NCBI GenBank assembly: GCA_003427395.1
Contig: BFEA01000429.1
Coordinates: forward strand, 918,400 to 964,202
Reading direction: 5' to 3'
Length of the DNA: 45,803 bases
Source of the DNA: Chara braunii
Taxonomy: Eukaryota > Streptophyta > Charophyceae > Charales > Characeae
Part shown: positions 1-8,900 of the stretch, piece by piece
Position numbering within the stretch: the stretch's first letter is position 1
Layout of the letters: the number at the start of each line of letters is the position of its first letter
Position numbers and translations under genes: made by a program
Notes under the pieces: generated by a model
What the model saw: the letters and a program-made list of their open reading frames with translations, nothing else
Told to the model about the DNA's origin: nothing
Databases searched by the model: none

Positions 1-115
1 ATCTGAAGCTGGAAATGGTCACAATGCTTTCAAGACGTCCCCGACCAGTCCAAATGTATCTGAAGCTGGTAATGGTCTCAATGCTTTCCAGACGTCCCCG
101 ACCAGTCCAAATGTA
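1..115. repeat. 57-bp tandem repeat, two units
   Basis: Two nearly identical units start at 1 and 58 (each begins ATCTGAAGCTGG). They differ at a few positions. Part of a third unit may follow to about 120. No coding signal was seen. Confidence 0.8.
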
Positions 116-528
116 TCTGGTCTCAATTCAGCCCGCATACGTGGCCTCATGCGCACCACATTCAGCCACCAGTGCAGAACTGACATGCTAGCCAACACAA
201 CATCTGAACACCTCCTCCTACCACGTCCTCCCCCCCCCCCCCCCCGGTTCAACGTTCAGTCATTAGAGCCGTATTTGGGGCTATTTTCAGTTTAGATACA
301 GCAATAATTTATTATCCTTGCGGTCCGTAGTAAAAAATTCAGCAGAACACCCCAGGATTCAAGATCTGCCGCCCAACGAATGCCTTCCGCCACAAAGGAA
401 GTGGGAGACAGTACCTGCAAGGTGCCTGAATGCTACGCGTAATGTCATTTACTCGGAGAAGATTTATGACTATAAGTAGCCATCAGAAAATCCTCTTGTT
501 TTGAAATGAATGTTTGAGTCGTCATTTA
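116..528. other. non-coding stretch with poly-C tract
   Basis: No gene is recognisable. A C homopolymer lies at about 229-245. Just after it (265-300) the sequence resembles the interior of the partial CTTCCCCCGAA-type element at 11127-11180 (shared GAGCCGTATTT / TAGCCGTATTT block), so this may be a degraded copy of that family. Confidence 0.4.
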
Positions 529-579
529 AACAAACAAACAAACAAACAAACAAACAAACAAACAAACAAACAAACAAAC
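529..579. repeat. (AAAC)n microsatellite
   Basis: About 12 uninterrupted AAAC units. Confidence 0.95.
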
Positions 580-872
580 CCTCTGAACAGACTACAGGCA
601 TATTTAATACAATGGATTATTGGTTAAGAAGAGACCGTTTTGTTTTGTTTCTTTTTTTTGGTGGACGGTCCGGTGACTCTGGTCTTTTATTATTTCCATG
701 TGCTTATTCTTCATTACTCGTTGACAAGCAGGTTACGGGTTCAAATCCTGATGGAATCGGATGGATACAATCATCGTTACGACTCGTAATGAGTTAAAAT
801 CCGGTGACTCCGATTCCTTTCTTCTTCACCCATGCATTCATTCTATCATTTTGTTCATTCATTCATCGTCCA

Positions 873-1138
873 GTCCTGCATTCAATCATTTGTCCATTCA
901 CCAATTCATTCATTCATGCATAATAAGCAATCATCCGTCTACATTCGTTCATGAATTCACTCTTTCACTGGTCAATTCACTCGTTCATTCATTCCTTCAC
1001 TCATTCATTCATTCATGCATTCATTCATGCATGCATGCATTCGTTCATGCATGCATGCATGCATACATTCTTTCATTCATGCATTTGTTCCGCCTCCTTT
1101 TCTTCATTTACTTGTTTTCATCCCTGTTCCTGTCCATC
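873..1138. repeat. 266-bp segment, first copy of an artefactual direct duplication (ATTC/ATGC-rich)
   Basis: This ATTC/ATGC simple-repeat-rich block is repeated without visible difference at 1177-1442. The only DNA between the copies is a 38-bp adapter-like palindrome. All reading frames through it are Ser/His/Ile-rich low complexity, so no gene is called. Confidence 0.85.
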
Positions 1139-1176
1139 CTGTCTCTTATACACATCTAGATGTGTATAAGAGACAG
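1139..1176. other. Nextera mate-pair junction adapter (two Tn5 mosaic ends) left in the assembly
   Basis: The sequence is a perfect 38-bp palindrome made of CTGTCTCTTATACACATCT followed by its reverse complement. Each half is the 19-bp Tn5 mosaic end used in Nextera libraries. Two halves joined back to back is the circularisation junction of mate-pair libraries. It sits exactly between the two copies of the 266-bp block, as a read-through junction would. It is not a biological transposon end. Confidence 0.93.
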
Positions 1177-1442
1177 GTCCTGCATTCAATCATTTGTCCA
1201 TTCACCAATTCATTCATTCATGCATAATAAGCAATCATCCGTCTACATTCGTTCATGAATTCACTCTTTCACTGGTCAATTCACTCGTTCATTCATTCCT
1301 TCACTCATTCATTCATTCATGCATTCATTCATGCATGCATGCATTCGTTCATGCATGCATGCATGCATACATTCTTTCATTCATGCATTTGTTCCGCCTC
1401 CTTTTCTTCATTTACTTGTTTTCATCCCTGTTCCTGTCCATC
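1177..1442. repeat. 266-bp segment, second copy of the artefactual duplication
   Basis: Matches 873-1138 over its whole length, then continues into unique sequence at 1443. It is most simply explained as one genomic copy assembled twice across the adapter. Confidence 0.85.
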
Positions 1443-2276
1443 TGCGTAATTTGATCACCTCCACTGCTGAATCATAATTGGATGCACTGTAATGCAATGA
1501 ACCTCCTAGTTCAACACCAATGAGTGCACATATTCACAATTTCACACCACATGCATGTACGAGTTCACACAAAATTCACACTGGAGACCAGAGAGATGAA
1601 GACCAGGTAGTGCAGCTTATCTTTTCCAGAAAGTATTACAAGAGTAACAAGAGTTCCCAGTCACCAGCGCTCATCAGCGCGTGCCAATAGGTAACCAATA
1701 ATCAGCATAAACTCTCAGGTAAGTATCTCTTCCCTTCTGCTCTTCCCTCTTATGCTTCTCTCCACCTTGCTCGTCGTCTCCCTGCCGATAGCTATGACCT
1801 CGCTGTGTCTTCTCTCCGTACACGCATTCACGCTCTCACTATCTACTACTTCATGGATCTACTCTGAATGACACACCCACTGATAACTCTACTAACTCTC
1901 TGAAGACTACTACTAGATACTAACACTAACACCCTGCACTGGCGCAGCTATGGCTGCCTTCTCCCTGCCAGTGATGTCTTCCTCTAGTTCTCTCCCTCTT
2001 CCTTCGCGCAGCACTCTGGCTTCAGCGCTCTGCCCCTCACATTAGTGCACAAGTGCACCAGCACTTCCGCACTCTTTGTCAATGAGCAATCTGCCCGAAT
2101 GCGAGGCTGACCAGTCCTTTTGTAGTCTTGGTTTGCACTTCAACTCGTGCCATCCTCTGTTTCTTGCGTCCCGACTGGTTCCGGTACCACATCCCCACGG
2201 CCTCTCTGCTTCTGAATGTCAAGGACTGGAACCTTCCCGAATTTTCATTGGACTGCTGCTGCTTGGGCCCTTGAGT
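1443..2276. other. gene-free stretch
   Basis: Pyrimidine-rich sequence without a supportable ORF. Its composition (CT-rich, CAG/CTCT runs) recalls the LTR-like repeat at 22674-24118, but I could not align the two. Confidence 0.4.
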
Positions 2277-2470
2277 CATGACTTTTCACTTGTGAACATG
2301 ACTTTTGACTGTGGACAGCCTTTCCACTGTGAACATGACACGACTTTTGACTGTGAACATGACTTTTGACTGTTTTCTCTTCAAAAGTCATGTTCACAAG
2401 TGAAAAGTCATGTTCACAAGTCAAAAGTCATGACTTTTCACTTGTGAACATGACTTTTGACTGTGGACAG
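2277..2470. repeat. direct and inverted repeat cluster (ACTTTTGACTGTGAACATG type)
   Basis: A 42-bp block at 2277-2318 recurs identically at 2429-2470. Between them lie shorter copies in both orientations (for example CAAAAGTCATGTTCACAAG near 2381), so the single strand could fold into a long hairpin. No coding potential. Confidence 0.8.
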
Positions 2471-2554
2471 TGACTCCTGCCTCTGTGTCACGACTCTTAC
2501 CTGTGGTACTGCCCTTTTACTCGTGCGATGTGACTCTTCAATGTGACTTTTCAC

Positions 2555-2663
2555 TACCGTCTTCCCCCGAACATAACGCACCCCAAAAATGAATGTATAC
2601 AAGCTATATTTCCGGCCACAGACAGCCAAAATGAGGGTGCATTATGTTCGGGGGAAGACGGTA
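2555..2663. mobile_element. 109-bp TA-flanked MITE, CTTCCCCCGAA-type ends (copy 1)
   Basis: Near-perfect terminal inverted repeats: TACCGTCTTCCCCCGAACAT at the left and its complement at the right. TA lies at both outer edges, as expected of a TA target duplication (Tc1/mariner-like insertion). It is non-coding. Related copies lie at 3396, 3644, 10826, 11127 (half), 33788 and 36196. Confidence 0.85.
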
Positions 2664-2993
2664 GGAAACGTGACTCCTGCCTTTAAGACCTGACCTTTGC
2701 TTGGTGAATCTGCCTTTTCACTCTTGGGATGTGACTCTTCTGAATGAATCGCTTTTTATTATTAGACGTGACTCTTGTCCCTCAGACGTGACTGTTTGCT
2801 GGGTGGGTGCCTGTTGGACTGCACTGCTGAGGTACCCGATTGTGACTTTTCTCAGTTTGACCAACTCGGCCTTTTTTTGACCTGGCCATCTGACCCTGAG
2901 ATCCGAATTCGGGGTCTGAATCCTGGCAGGCCTTTCAGTAAATAAGAAAGGGTGTAAATTTTAAAAAAAGAAAAAAAAAGAAAAAAAAGAAAG
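2664..2993. other. gene-free stretch ending in A-rich tract
   Basis: No ORF or RNA gene seen. Several degenerate TGACTCTT / TGACTTTT words continue the vocabulary of the repeat cluster before 2555, suggesting the MITE inserted into that cluster. An A/AAAG-rich tract lies at 2958-2993. Confidence 0.4.
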
Positions 2994-3046
2994 AAAGGCC
3001 TTTGTGAGCAGGAAAGCGCAGGAAAGCTTTCCTTCTCACAAAGGCC
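2994..3046. repeat. short perfect-arm hairpin (GGCCTTTGTGAG arms)
   Basis: GGCCTTTGTGAG near 2996 is mirrored by CTCACAAAGGCC near 3045, with GGAAAGC / GCTTTCC inside. A third half-copy lies near 3081. Confidence 0.7.
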
Positions 3047-3395
3047 CTCCTGATGGTAAATGAGAAAGGTTACAAATCAGGGGCCTTTGTGAGTAGGAAA
3101 GATTCAAGTCCCATCCAGCAAACAATCCGTATTCATAATCTGATGCTCTGTGGCTTGGTCGGATCAGATGGGTTGTTTTTTTTTATGAGAGGCAGTCATG
3201 TGATCTCGCCCACGATTAGACTTTGCGCCGCCCTCGTGATTTCCTCCCCACCCCCCCCCTCTTTTTTTAATAAAGCCCAGGGTGTTGTAGACGCCAAGGA
3301 CCAGACCCGCGCCACCCTCGTGATATGCATGTTTTGTCCGGCGCCAAGAGTGGCTCTTGTTCGGTTCTGCTACCGCTAGTTTGGTGAAGTTCTAT

Positions 3396-3563
3396 TAACT
3401 TCTTCCCCCGAACATAACGCATATGTGTTGTAAACGAATACAACGCATAGGATGCGTTCTATTCGAATAGCCCTAAATTTCGAATACAACACATATGCGG
3501 TTTATTTGTTTTGTTTTTTTTTCCAAATTCAAAAATATGCGTTATGTTCGGGAGAAGAAGGTA
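3396..3563. mobile_element. 168-bp TA-flanked MITE, CTTCCCCCGAA-type ends (copy 2)
   Basis: The left end CTTCTTCCCCCGAACATAAC is mirrored at the right end near 3540-3560 with one or two mismatches. TA is present at both edges. The interior has its own shorter inverted repeats (CGAATACAACGCATA / ACACATATGCG). Confidence 0.8.
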
Positions 3564-3643
3564 GTCTGGCCCAGATCAAACAGACCCTCACTGATGTGAT
3601 GTAATGGGGGGGGGGGGGGGGTTATGGGGTATCACTAGTCTAC

Positions 3644-3752
3644 TACAGTCTTCCCCCGAATACAACGCACGGTCATTATATCTGAATTTGGCGTATCTTT
3701 CAGTCTAAATTCATCCATAATGACCGCACGTTGTATTCGGGGGAAGACTGTA
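3644..3752. mobile_element. 109-bp TA-flanked MITE, CTTCCCCCGAA-type ends (copy 3)
   Basis: Long perfect arms (over 30 bp): TACAGTCTTCCCCCGAATAC at the left and the complement at the right, continuing inward through GCACGGTCATTAT. TA at both edges. A poly-G tract (3606-3622) lies just outside. Confidence 0.88.
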
Positions 3753-3764
3753 GACCCCAATGAT

Positions 3765-4010
3765 ACAAGTCCTGTGGTCCAGCCTGATGTCATAATTCTA
3801 CACCAGCGAAAGGGGAAACAGGCGAATGCACCTTCACATAGAAGGTGGCAAGATACATTCAGGCTGGACCACAGGACTCAATTCTACACCAGCTGGTATA
3901 AGTCCTGTGGTCCACAGGACCAGATCGAACAGATCTTGTGCATAGTGTGGCAAAAGGGGAAACAGGCGAATGCACCTTCAAATAGAAGGTGGCAAGACAC
4001 ATTCATTACG
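3765..4010. repeat. direct duplication (period 144) plus inverted GTCCTGTGGTCC arms
   Basis: A 53-bp block beginning AAAGGGGAAACAGGCGAATG occurs at about 3809 and 3953 with two differences. GTCCTGTGGTCCAGCCTGA at about 3769 is inverted at about 3860-3878. Probably a degraded non-autonomous element; family not identified. Confidence 0.65.
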
Positions 4011-4120
4011 ATCCCCCCAGATGTATCTGACCACCTTGTGGCGGGGCCCAGGCCCGTACTTCAAAACCTAGGAACAAATGAAAAAAAAACTTACACTCGT
4101 GATCAGCACAACACCACAGC

Positions 4121-4190
4121 CTAGCCTAGCCTAGCCTAGCCTAGCCTAACCTTGCCTAACCTAACCTAGCCTAGCCTGGCCTAGCCTGGG
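4121..4190. repeat. (CCTAG)n / CCTAA pentamer array
   Basis: Degenerate tandem CCTAG, CCTAA and CCTGG pentamers. This resembles but is not the plant telomere heptamer. Confidence 0.85.
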
Positions 4191-4384
4191 CTTCTACTAA
4201 AGTCCCAAGTGCACAGTTCTGAAACTTTGTCTAATATATACAATGATCTATGCTATAGCAACCTCCTTTCCTATTTAAGAAAAAGGAAGAAAAAAAAGAT
4301 TGATGCTATCGCGACCTCCTTTCCTATACAGCCTTCAAGTTCTCTCCTCCACAGACGGAATCAGGTAAATCGCATAAATCGAGG

Positions 4385-4731
4385 ATAGCTAATATCAGAC
4401 AATAGATCGGACAATAGATCGGACAATAGATCAGAAAATAGATCAGAATATAGATCAGACAATAGATCAGAAAACAGATCAGACAATAGATCAGACTCAG
4501 ACAATAGATAAGACAATAGATCACAAAATAGATCAGACAACAGATCAGACAACAGATCAGACAATAGATCAGACTCAGACAATATATTAGACAATAGATC
4601 AGACAATAGATTAGACAATATATCAGACAATACATCAGACTCAGACAAGAGATCAGACAATAGATCAGACTCAGACAAGAGATCAGACAATAGATCAGAC
4701 AATAGATCAGACAATAGATCAGACACTACTG
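4385..4731. repeat. 12-bp minisatellite (GATCAGACAATA)n
   Basis: About 28 units of a 12-bp motif, with a six-base variant (GACTCA) interspersed. Because the period is divisible by three, several frames stay open and look like repetitive peptides; these are not genes. Confidence 0.9.
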
Positions 4732-5930
4732 CTATGTATCAGATCAAAGGCCACCGGGTTCGCCATTCACGCTTGTTTGTAGGCAAGCCGATTGGTTAAG
4801 TACCGCTTTCTCTGATGGAGACTCTAGTCATTATTAGTATGTGCAATATGCAAGTTGATTCAACCCTAGTAGAGGAACGTACACATGAGCTAAAACTGAC
4901 CAGAGCAGAGCACTAGAAACAGCAAAGAATGCTGTAGAAAGGAAGAGCAGTGTGAGGTAAACTACAATCCAGTTTATATGCTTGTGTGGTGTATGTGAAA
5001 TATCGAAGAGATCTGCAAGAGCACAGCAGAAATGGGGAGATGATTTCGAACGAACAGACCGCATAAAGGCTGTAGAAAAAGGAAATCAGTGTGTGATGAG
5101 ATCAACGACGACAGATTTCAGATGCTTGTGAATTTTGCAAAGAACAGACTTTTTCCAAATGTCTGACAAGATCATAAAAAATCAGTGTGAGCCTGTGAGG
5201 TTATGTGTCTGCCTTGGGCAGAGCATTACAATTACAATTAGTCAGCTGGAGAAGAGCCAAAAAAAAAAAAAAAAAAAAGCTCCTGTAAACAGGAAATCAG
5301 TGTGATGTAAGACAAGATCAAGTTCATACGCTTGCATTCTGCAAGAGACAAAGAAGGGACTGCGCACGACGATGTCTGCTAGGGCGGAGAGGACCTAGCA
5401 GAGCATTAAGAAAAGGGCAGCGGCAGCGTAAAATGTGTGTGAATCTGTGAAAAAATTAACTTCGCAAGATTGCCTTTGCGAAGACGTCTGTGCTAGAGCA
5501 GAACAGAGGATGAGGGACAGCATTGAAAAAAAAAAAAAAAAAAAAACTTGTTGCAGGGAAGGTAAAAGAGTGTGTGAGAGACAAAGAAGGGACTGTGCGC
5601 AACGATGTCTGCTAGAGCGGAGAGGAGCGGAGCGGACCTAGCAGAGCATTAAGAAAGGGCAGCAGCCTCAGCGTAAAATGCGTGCGAATCTGTAAAAAAT
5701 TAAAAAAATGAACTTTGCAAGATTGCCTTTGCGAAGATGTCTGTGCTAGAGAAGAACAGAGGATGAAGGACAGCATTGCAGAAAAAAAAAAAAAAAAAAA
5801 AAAAAAAACTTGCTGTAGGGAAGGTAAAAGAGTGTGTGAGAGGGTCACAAAGAAAGACAATCAAGGTTAGATCAACTTTTAGATGCTTGCGTATCTGCGA
5901 AGAATAGACTTCGCCAAGACGTCGGAGCCG
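4732..5930. repeat. degenerate long tandem array overlapping the 3' end of the TFIIIC gene
   Basis: Recurring blocks with period about 160-265 bp. An AGACAAAGAAGGGACTG block recurs at 5346 and 5579 and, decayed, near 5845. A TTCGCAAGATTGCCTTTGCG block recurs near 5461 and 5719. Older units near 4960, 5100 and 5310 share words such as ATGCTTGTG and ATCAGTGTG. A-homopolymers lie at 5260-5278, 5525-5546 and 5781-5808. The last ~50 coding bases of the TFIIIC gene (5879-5930) resemble one of these words. Confidence 0.65.
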
Positions 5931-8900
5931 CTCTTTCGGTATATCAAGGCCAAGTTATGGGCTGCCTCTTTTTTGAGGTCGCACGACTCTTTGGTTATTT
6001 GCATCCCGCGGTCGTTGCCACTGAGCCACGCCCTCGAGATCTTGGTGACCAGGCTCTCTTCCTCCCTCGCGGGCGCCTGCCATTCCACTTCCACCTCCTG
6101 GCCCAGTACTCTCTCGTAGTACGGCACCGCTAGATGAACCAGGCCGACGTGATGGTACGCGCGCGCAATGTTGTAGTTTGACTCTTGGCTTTTGTTCGTC
6201 AGACCCTGGTATTTGTACAGAAAGGCGAAGGCTTGCAGAATGCACAGGTTGCGATTGGCCACCCTGGAACCCACAGCCAGGTGGAGGAAGGCCACCCCCA
6301 GGCACAGGCTGATAAAGGGCTCGTCTGGCATCGCTCTGTATGCGCGCAGGTACTCCCTCAGGGCTCCTTGATACAACCCCTTGAGCGCAAGTTGATGCGC
6401 GGAGACGATCATCGCGGGCACACAGTCGGTCCACTTGGCTCTGACTCTGAGCATGAATTTTTGGTTCTTCTCTCTTTGGCATTGGCCCCTGGTGGAAATT
6501 CGGTTATACAGGTTCCAGATGCTGTTGTTGTAGGGTCTCTGCCAGATGACGTAGCGAATGCTCTCGTCGCCGTATCGACCTTCGTCGCTATTGTAGGCGA
6601 TGCCGACCGCCATCAGCTTGAGCTGATTCCTGTGCTCCCTGGGCAAATGTCTGCCTACATAGAGGGCATGATGGACCATCTCTGCGGCCTCTTTGTACCT
6701 ACGAAACGCCATTAACACCTTGATTGTTTGCACAAGCAGTCTGTACGGTTCTTCCTCCTTCAGCAGACCCGGCAAAGGGGCCGTCTTCTCATCAACATGC
6801 CTAGGCAGATCGACAAACTCCCCGCTATCCTCGCTGCTGCTGCCACTTGGCCGATCTTCCAGCAGCAGCTCCCCTTCCTGCTCTTCCATCTGCCGCCGGT
6901 CATCCTCCTCACTATCTGAATCCCCCGCCGCTTCCAACCTGCTGCCATGTTCACCGCCCCCCATCATGATCCCTCTTCTTTGCCCATCATCATCATCATC
7001 ATCATCGTCATCATCATCATCATGATCATGATGGCCGCCGCCTCTACGCCCTTGGCGGTCACGTAAGCTCCTGCTGCTGCTGCTGCCGAACCGCCGCTTG
7101 TGGCTCTTCTTCTTCCTGTTCTCTTCCCTCGACAGGTTGCCACGGTGCTCTCTCTCCACCCAACCACCTCTCCCATCGCCCCTTGCTCCTCTGTCTGCTG
7201 CTAATGCCGCTGCTTCAGCGGCTGTAGCGACAGCGGCAGCAGCAGCTGCTGCTGCTGCGGTCACGTGGGGGCTGCTGCTGCTGCCAACTGCCGGCTGCTG
7301 CGCTGCTGCCCTCATGGCCGCCGTCTTCTTCTGCCTCGCTTCCCTCTTCCTCGCGTTGGCTGTGTGCCGCCCTTCATACCCGCGAAACAAACTCCTGGTT
7401 TGGCCATGAGTCTCTTGCTCCTCCTGAACGTTCCTTGATCTCTCAAGATTTCTCTTCTCCGATCGACCGACGTTCGCGTTGAAAGAGCTCATCTTTCTCA
7501 GCCTCAGATTGGCTCGCTCGATCTGGATCGTCTTCTGAATCAACGGCAAGCATCCCTCCAGGAACAACTCGTACTTGTTCATCGAGTAGAGCAAGCTGGC
7601 GCGCAGTGTCACCACCTTCGTATCCGTCCACCATCGCCACTTCTTCGTCAAACCTCTCCCACCATCACCACCACCACCATCCTTCCTGGTACTAGCCCCT
7701 TCGGCATCACCCTTTTGACCGCCCTGACCATTGTCTCCCTCTTCTTCTTCTTCTTCTTCTTCTCCTTCTTCTTCACCTTGTTCTCCTTCTTCTTCTTCGG
7801 CTTCGGGATAGCCATCGCCGGCATTCCCGAGGTACCTTCCACCACCCCTCCTATTGCCCCCCGCCGCCATAGCCGCAACGTCATCAGCTCCAAGGCGAGT
7901 AGGTCGACGACGACTCCGTTCGTAATCTCCTCCTCCTCCTCCTCCTCCCCTTCCATCGCCAGCTTGCTTGCGAGGGTGGGGGGGGTGGTCCTTGTCCTGA
8001 TCTTGGCAAGAAGCACGCGGGGAGGGAGGGGGAGAAGGAGCCATCAGGACGAGCAAAGCCTGATCTACCCTGCCGACGTCTCTAAGGAGCTCTGCCATGC
8101 TGACACGTGCCTGCACGTTGTCCGGTTGCTCCGAGATCACGTACTGATACATGTTGATTGCCGCCTCCTTGTCGTTACTCGCCTCATGACACCGGGCCAT
8201 CTTCAACCACAGCGCCGGCTGATCGTATGCCGCACAAGTCTGCAGGATCTTGTAATACCTAAGAGCCGTTTCGGGGCTGTTCACTTCCCAGTACATGTCG
8301 GCAACATCCATGAACAGGTCGGGATACTCTTCCACACCTCCTTCTCCCCTGAGGTCCTCGAACAGCCGCTCGGCCTCGTGGGTGTTCCCCAGGTAGGCAT
8401 GGCAGATCCCCTCCTTGACGCTCAGGTCTAGGGGGAGGGTGTTGTCGGGGCAGAAGGCCCTTGCGCGCTTCATGAGGTCCACCGTGGCAGTGAAAGCACC
8501 GCACTCCATGTGCAGCTCCGCCAAAATGTTGACGGCCGTCAGATCGATCTCCGTCGGGTAATTAGTCATCAAGCCCTCCAAGACGGTCACGGCCTTTTGA
8601 GGCTGACCCAGCTTGTGATACATGCGCGCAAGCATCTTGACGATCTCGCAGTCGGACGGGCGCATGGAGTGCATTTGCTCAAACGACTCCGCTGCGCGCC
8701 GATAATCTTGGATTTCCGCGTAGAGCAAAGCGCGATCCCATCTTGCATCGATATCGTTCGCGTCGCTCCGAATGGCCTTCGTCAGACAGTAGATAGCTTG
8801 GGACAAATTACCTTGTTCGATCGACCAAGCCGACAATCGCTTCCACAAAGCCGCGTCCTTAGGGGTCAAGTGGGCGGCAATCATGGAGAAGTTGAGCGCC

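Noticed and set aside
1015-1080. ATGCATGC palindromes as a regulatory (RY) element cluster
   Set aside because: They are part of a simple ATTC/ATGC repeat without a nearby gene.
4121-4190. CCTAG/CCTAA array as an interstitial telomere
   Set aside because: The period is five, not seven, and the plant CCCTAAA heptamer is absent.
4324-4726. Open frames encoding CLIYCLIY or LLSDLLSD repeats
   Set aside because: They are translations of the 12-bp minisatellite; any frame lacking a stop in the unit stays open.
6964-7409. Frames antisense to the TFIIIC gene (Ala-rich, Ser-rich)
   Set aside because: They are shadows of the low-complexity codons on the opposite strand, with no independent signal.
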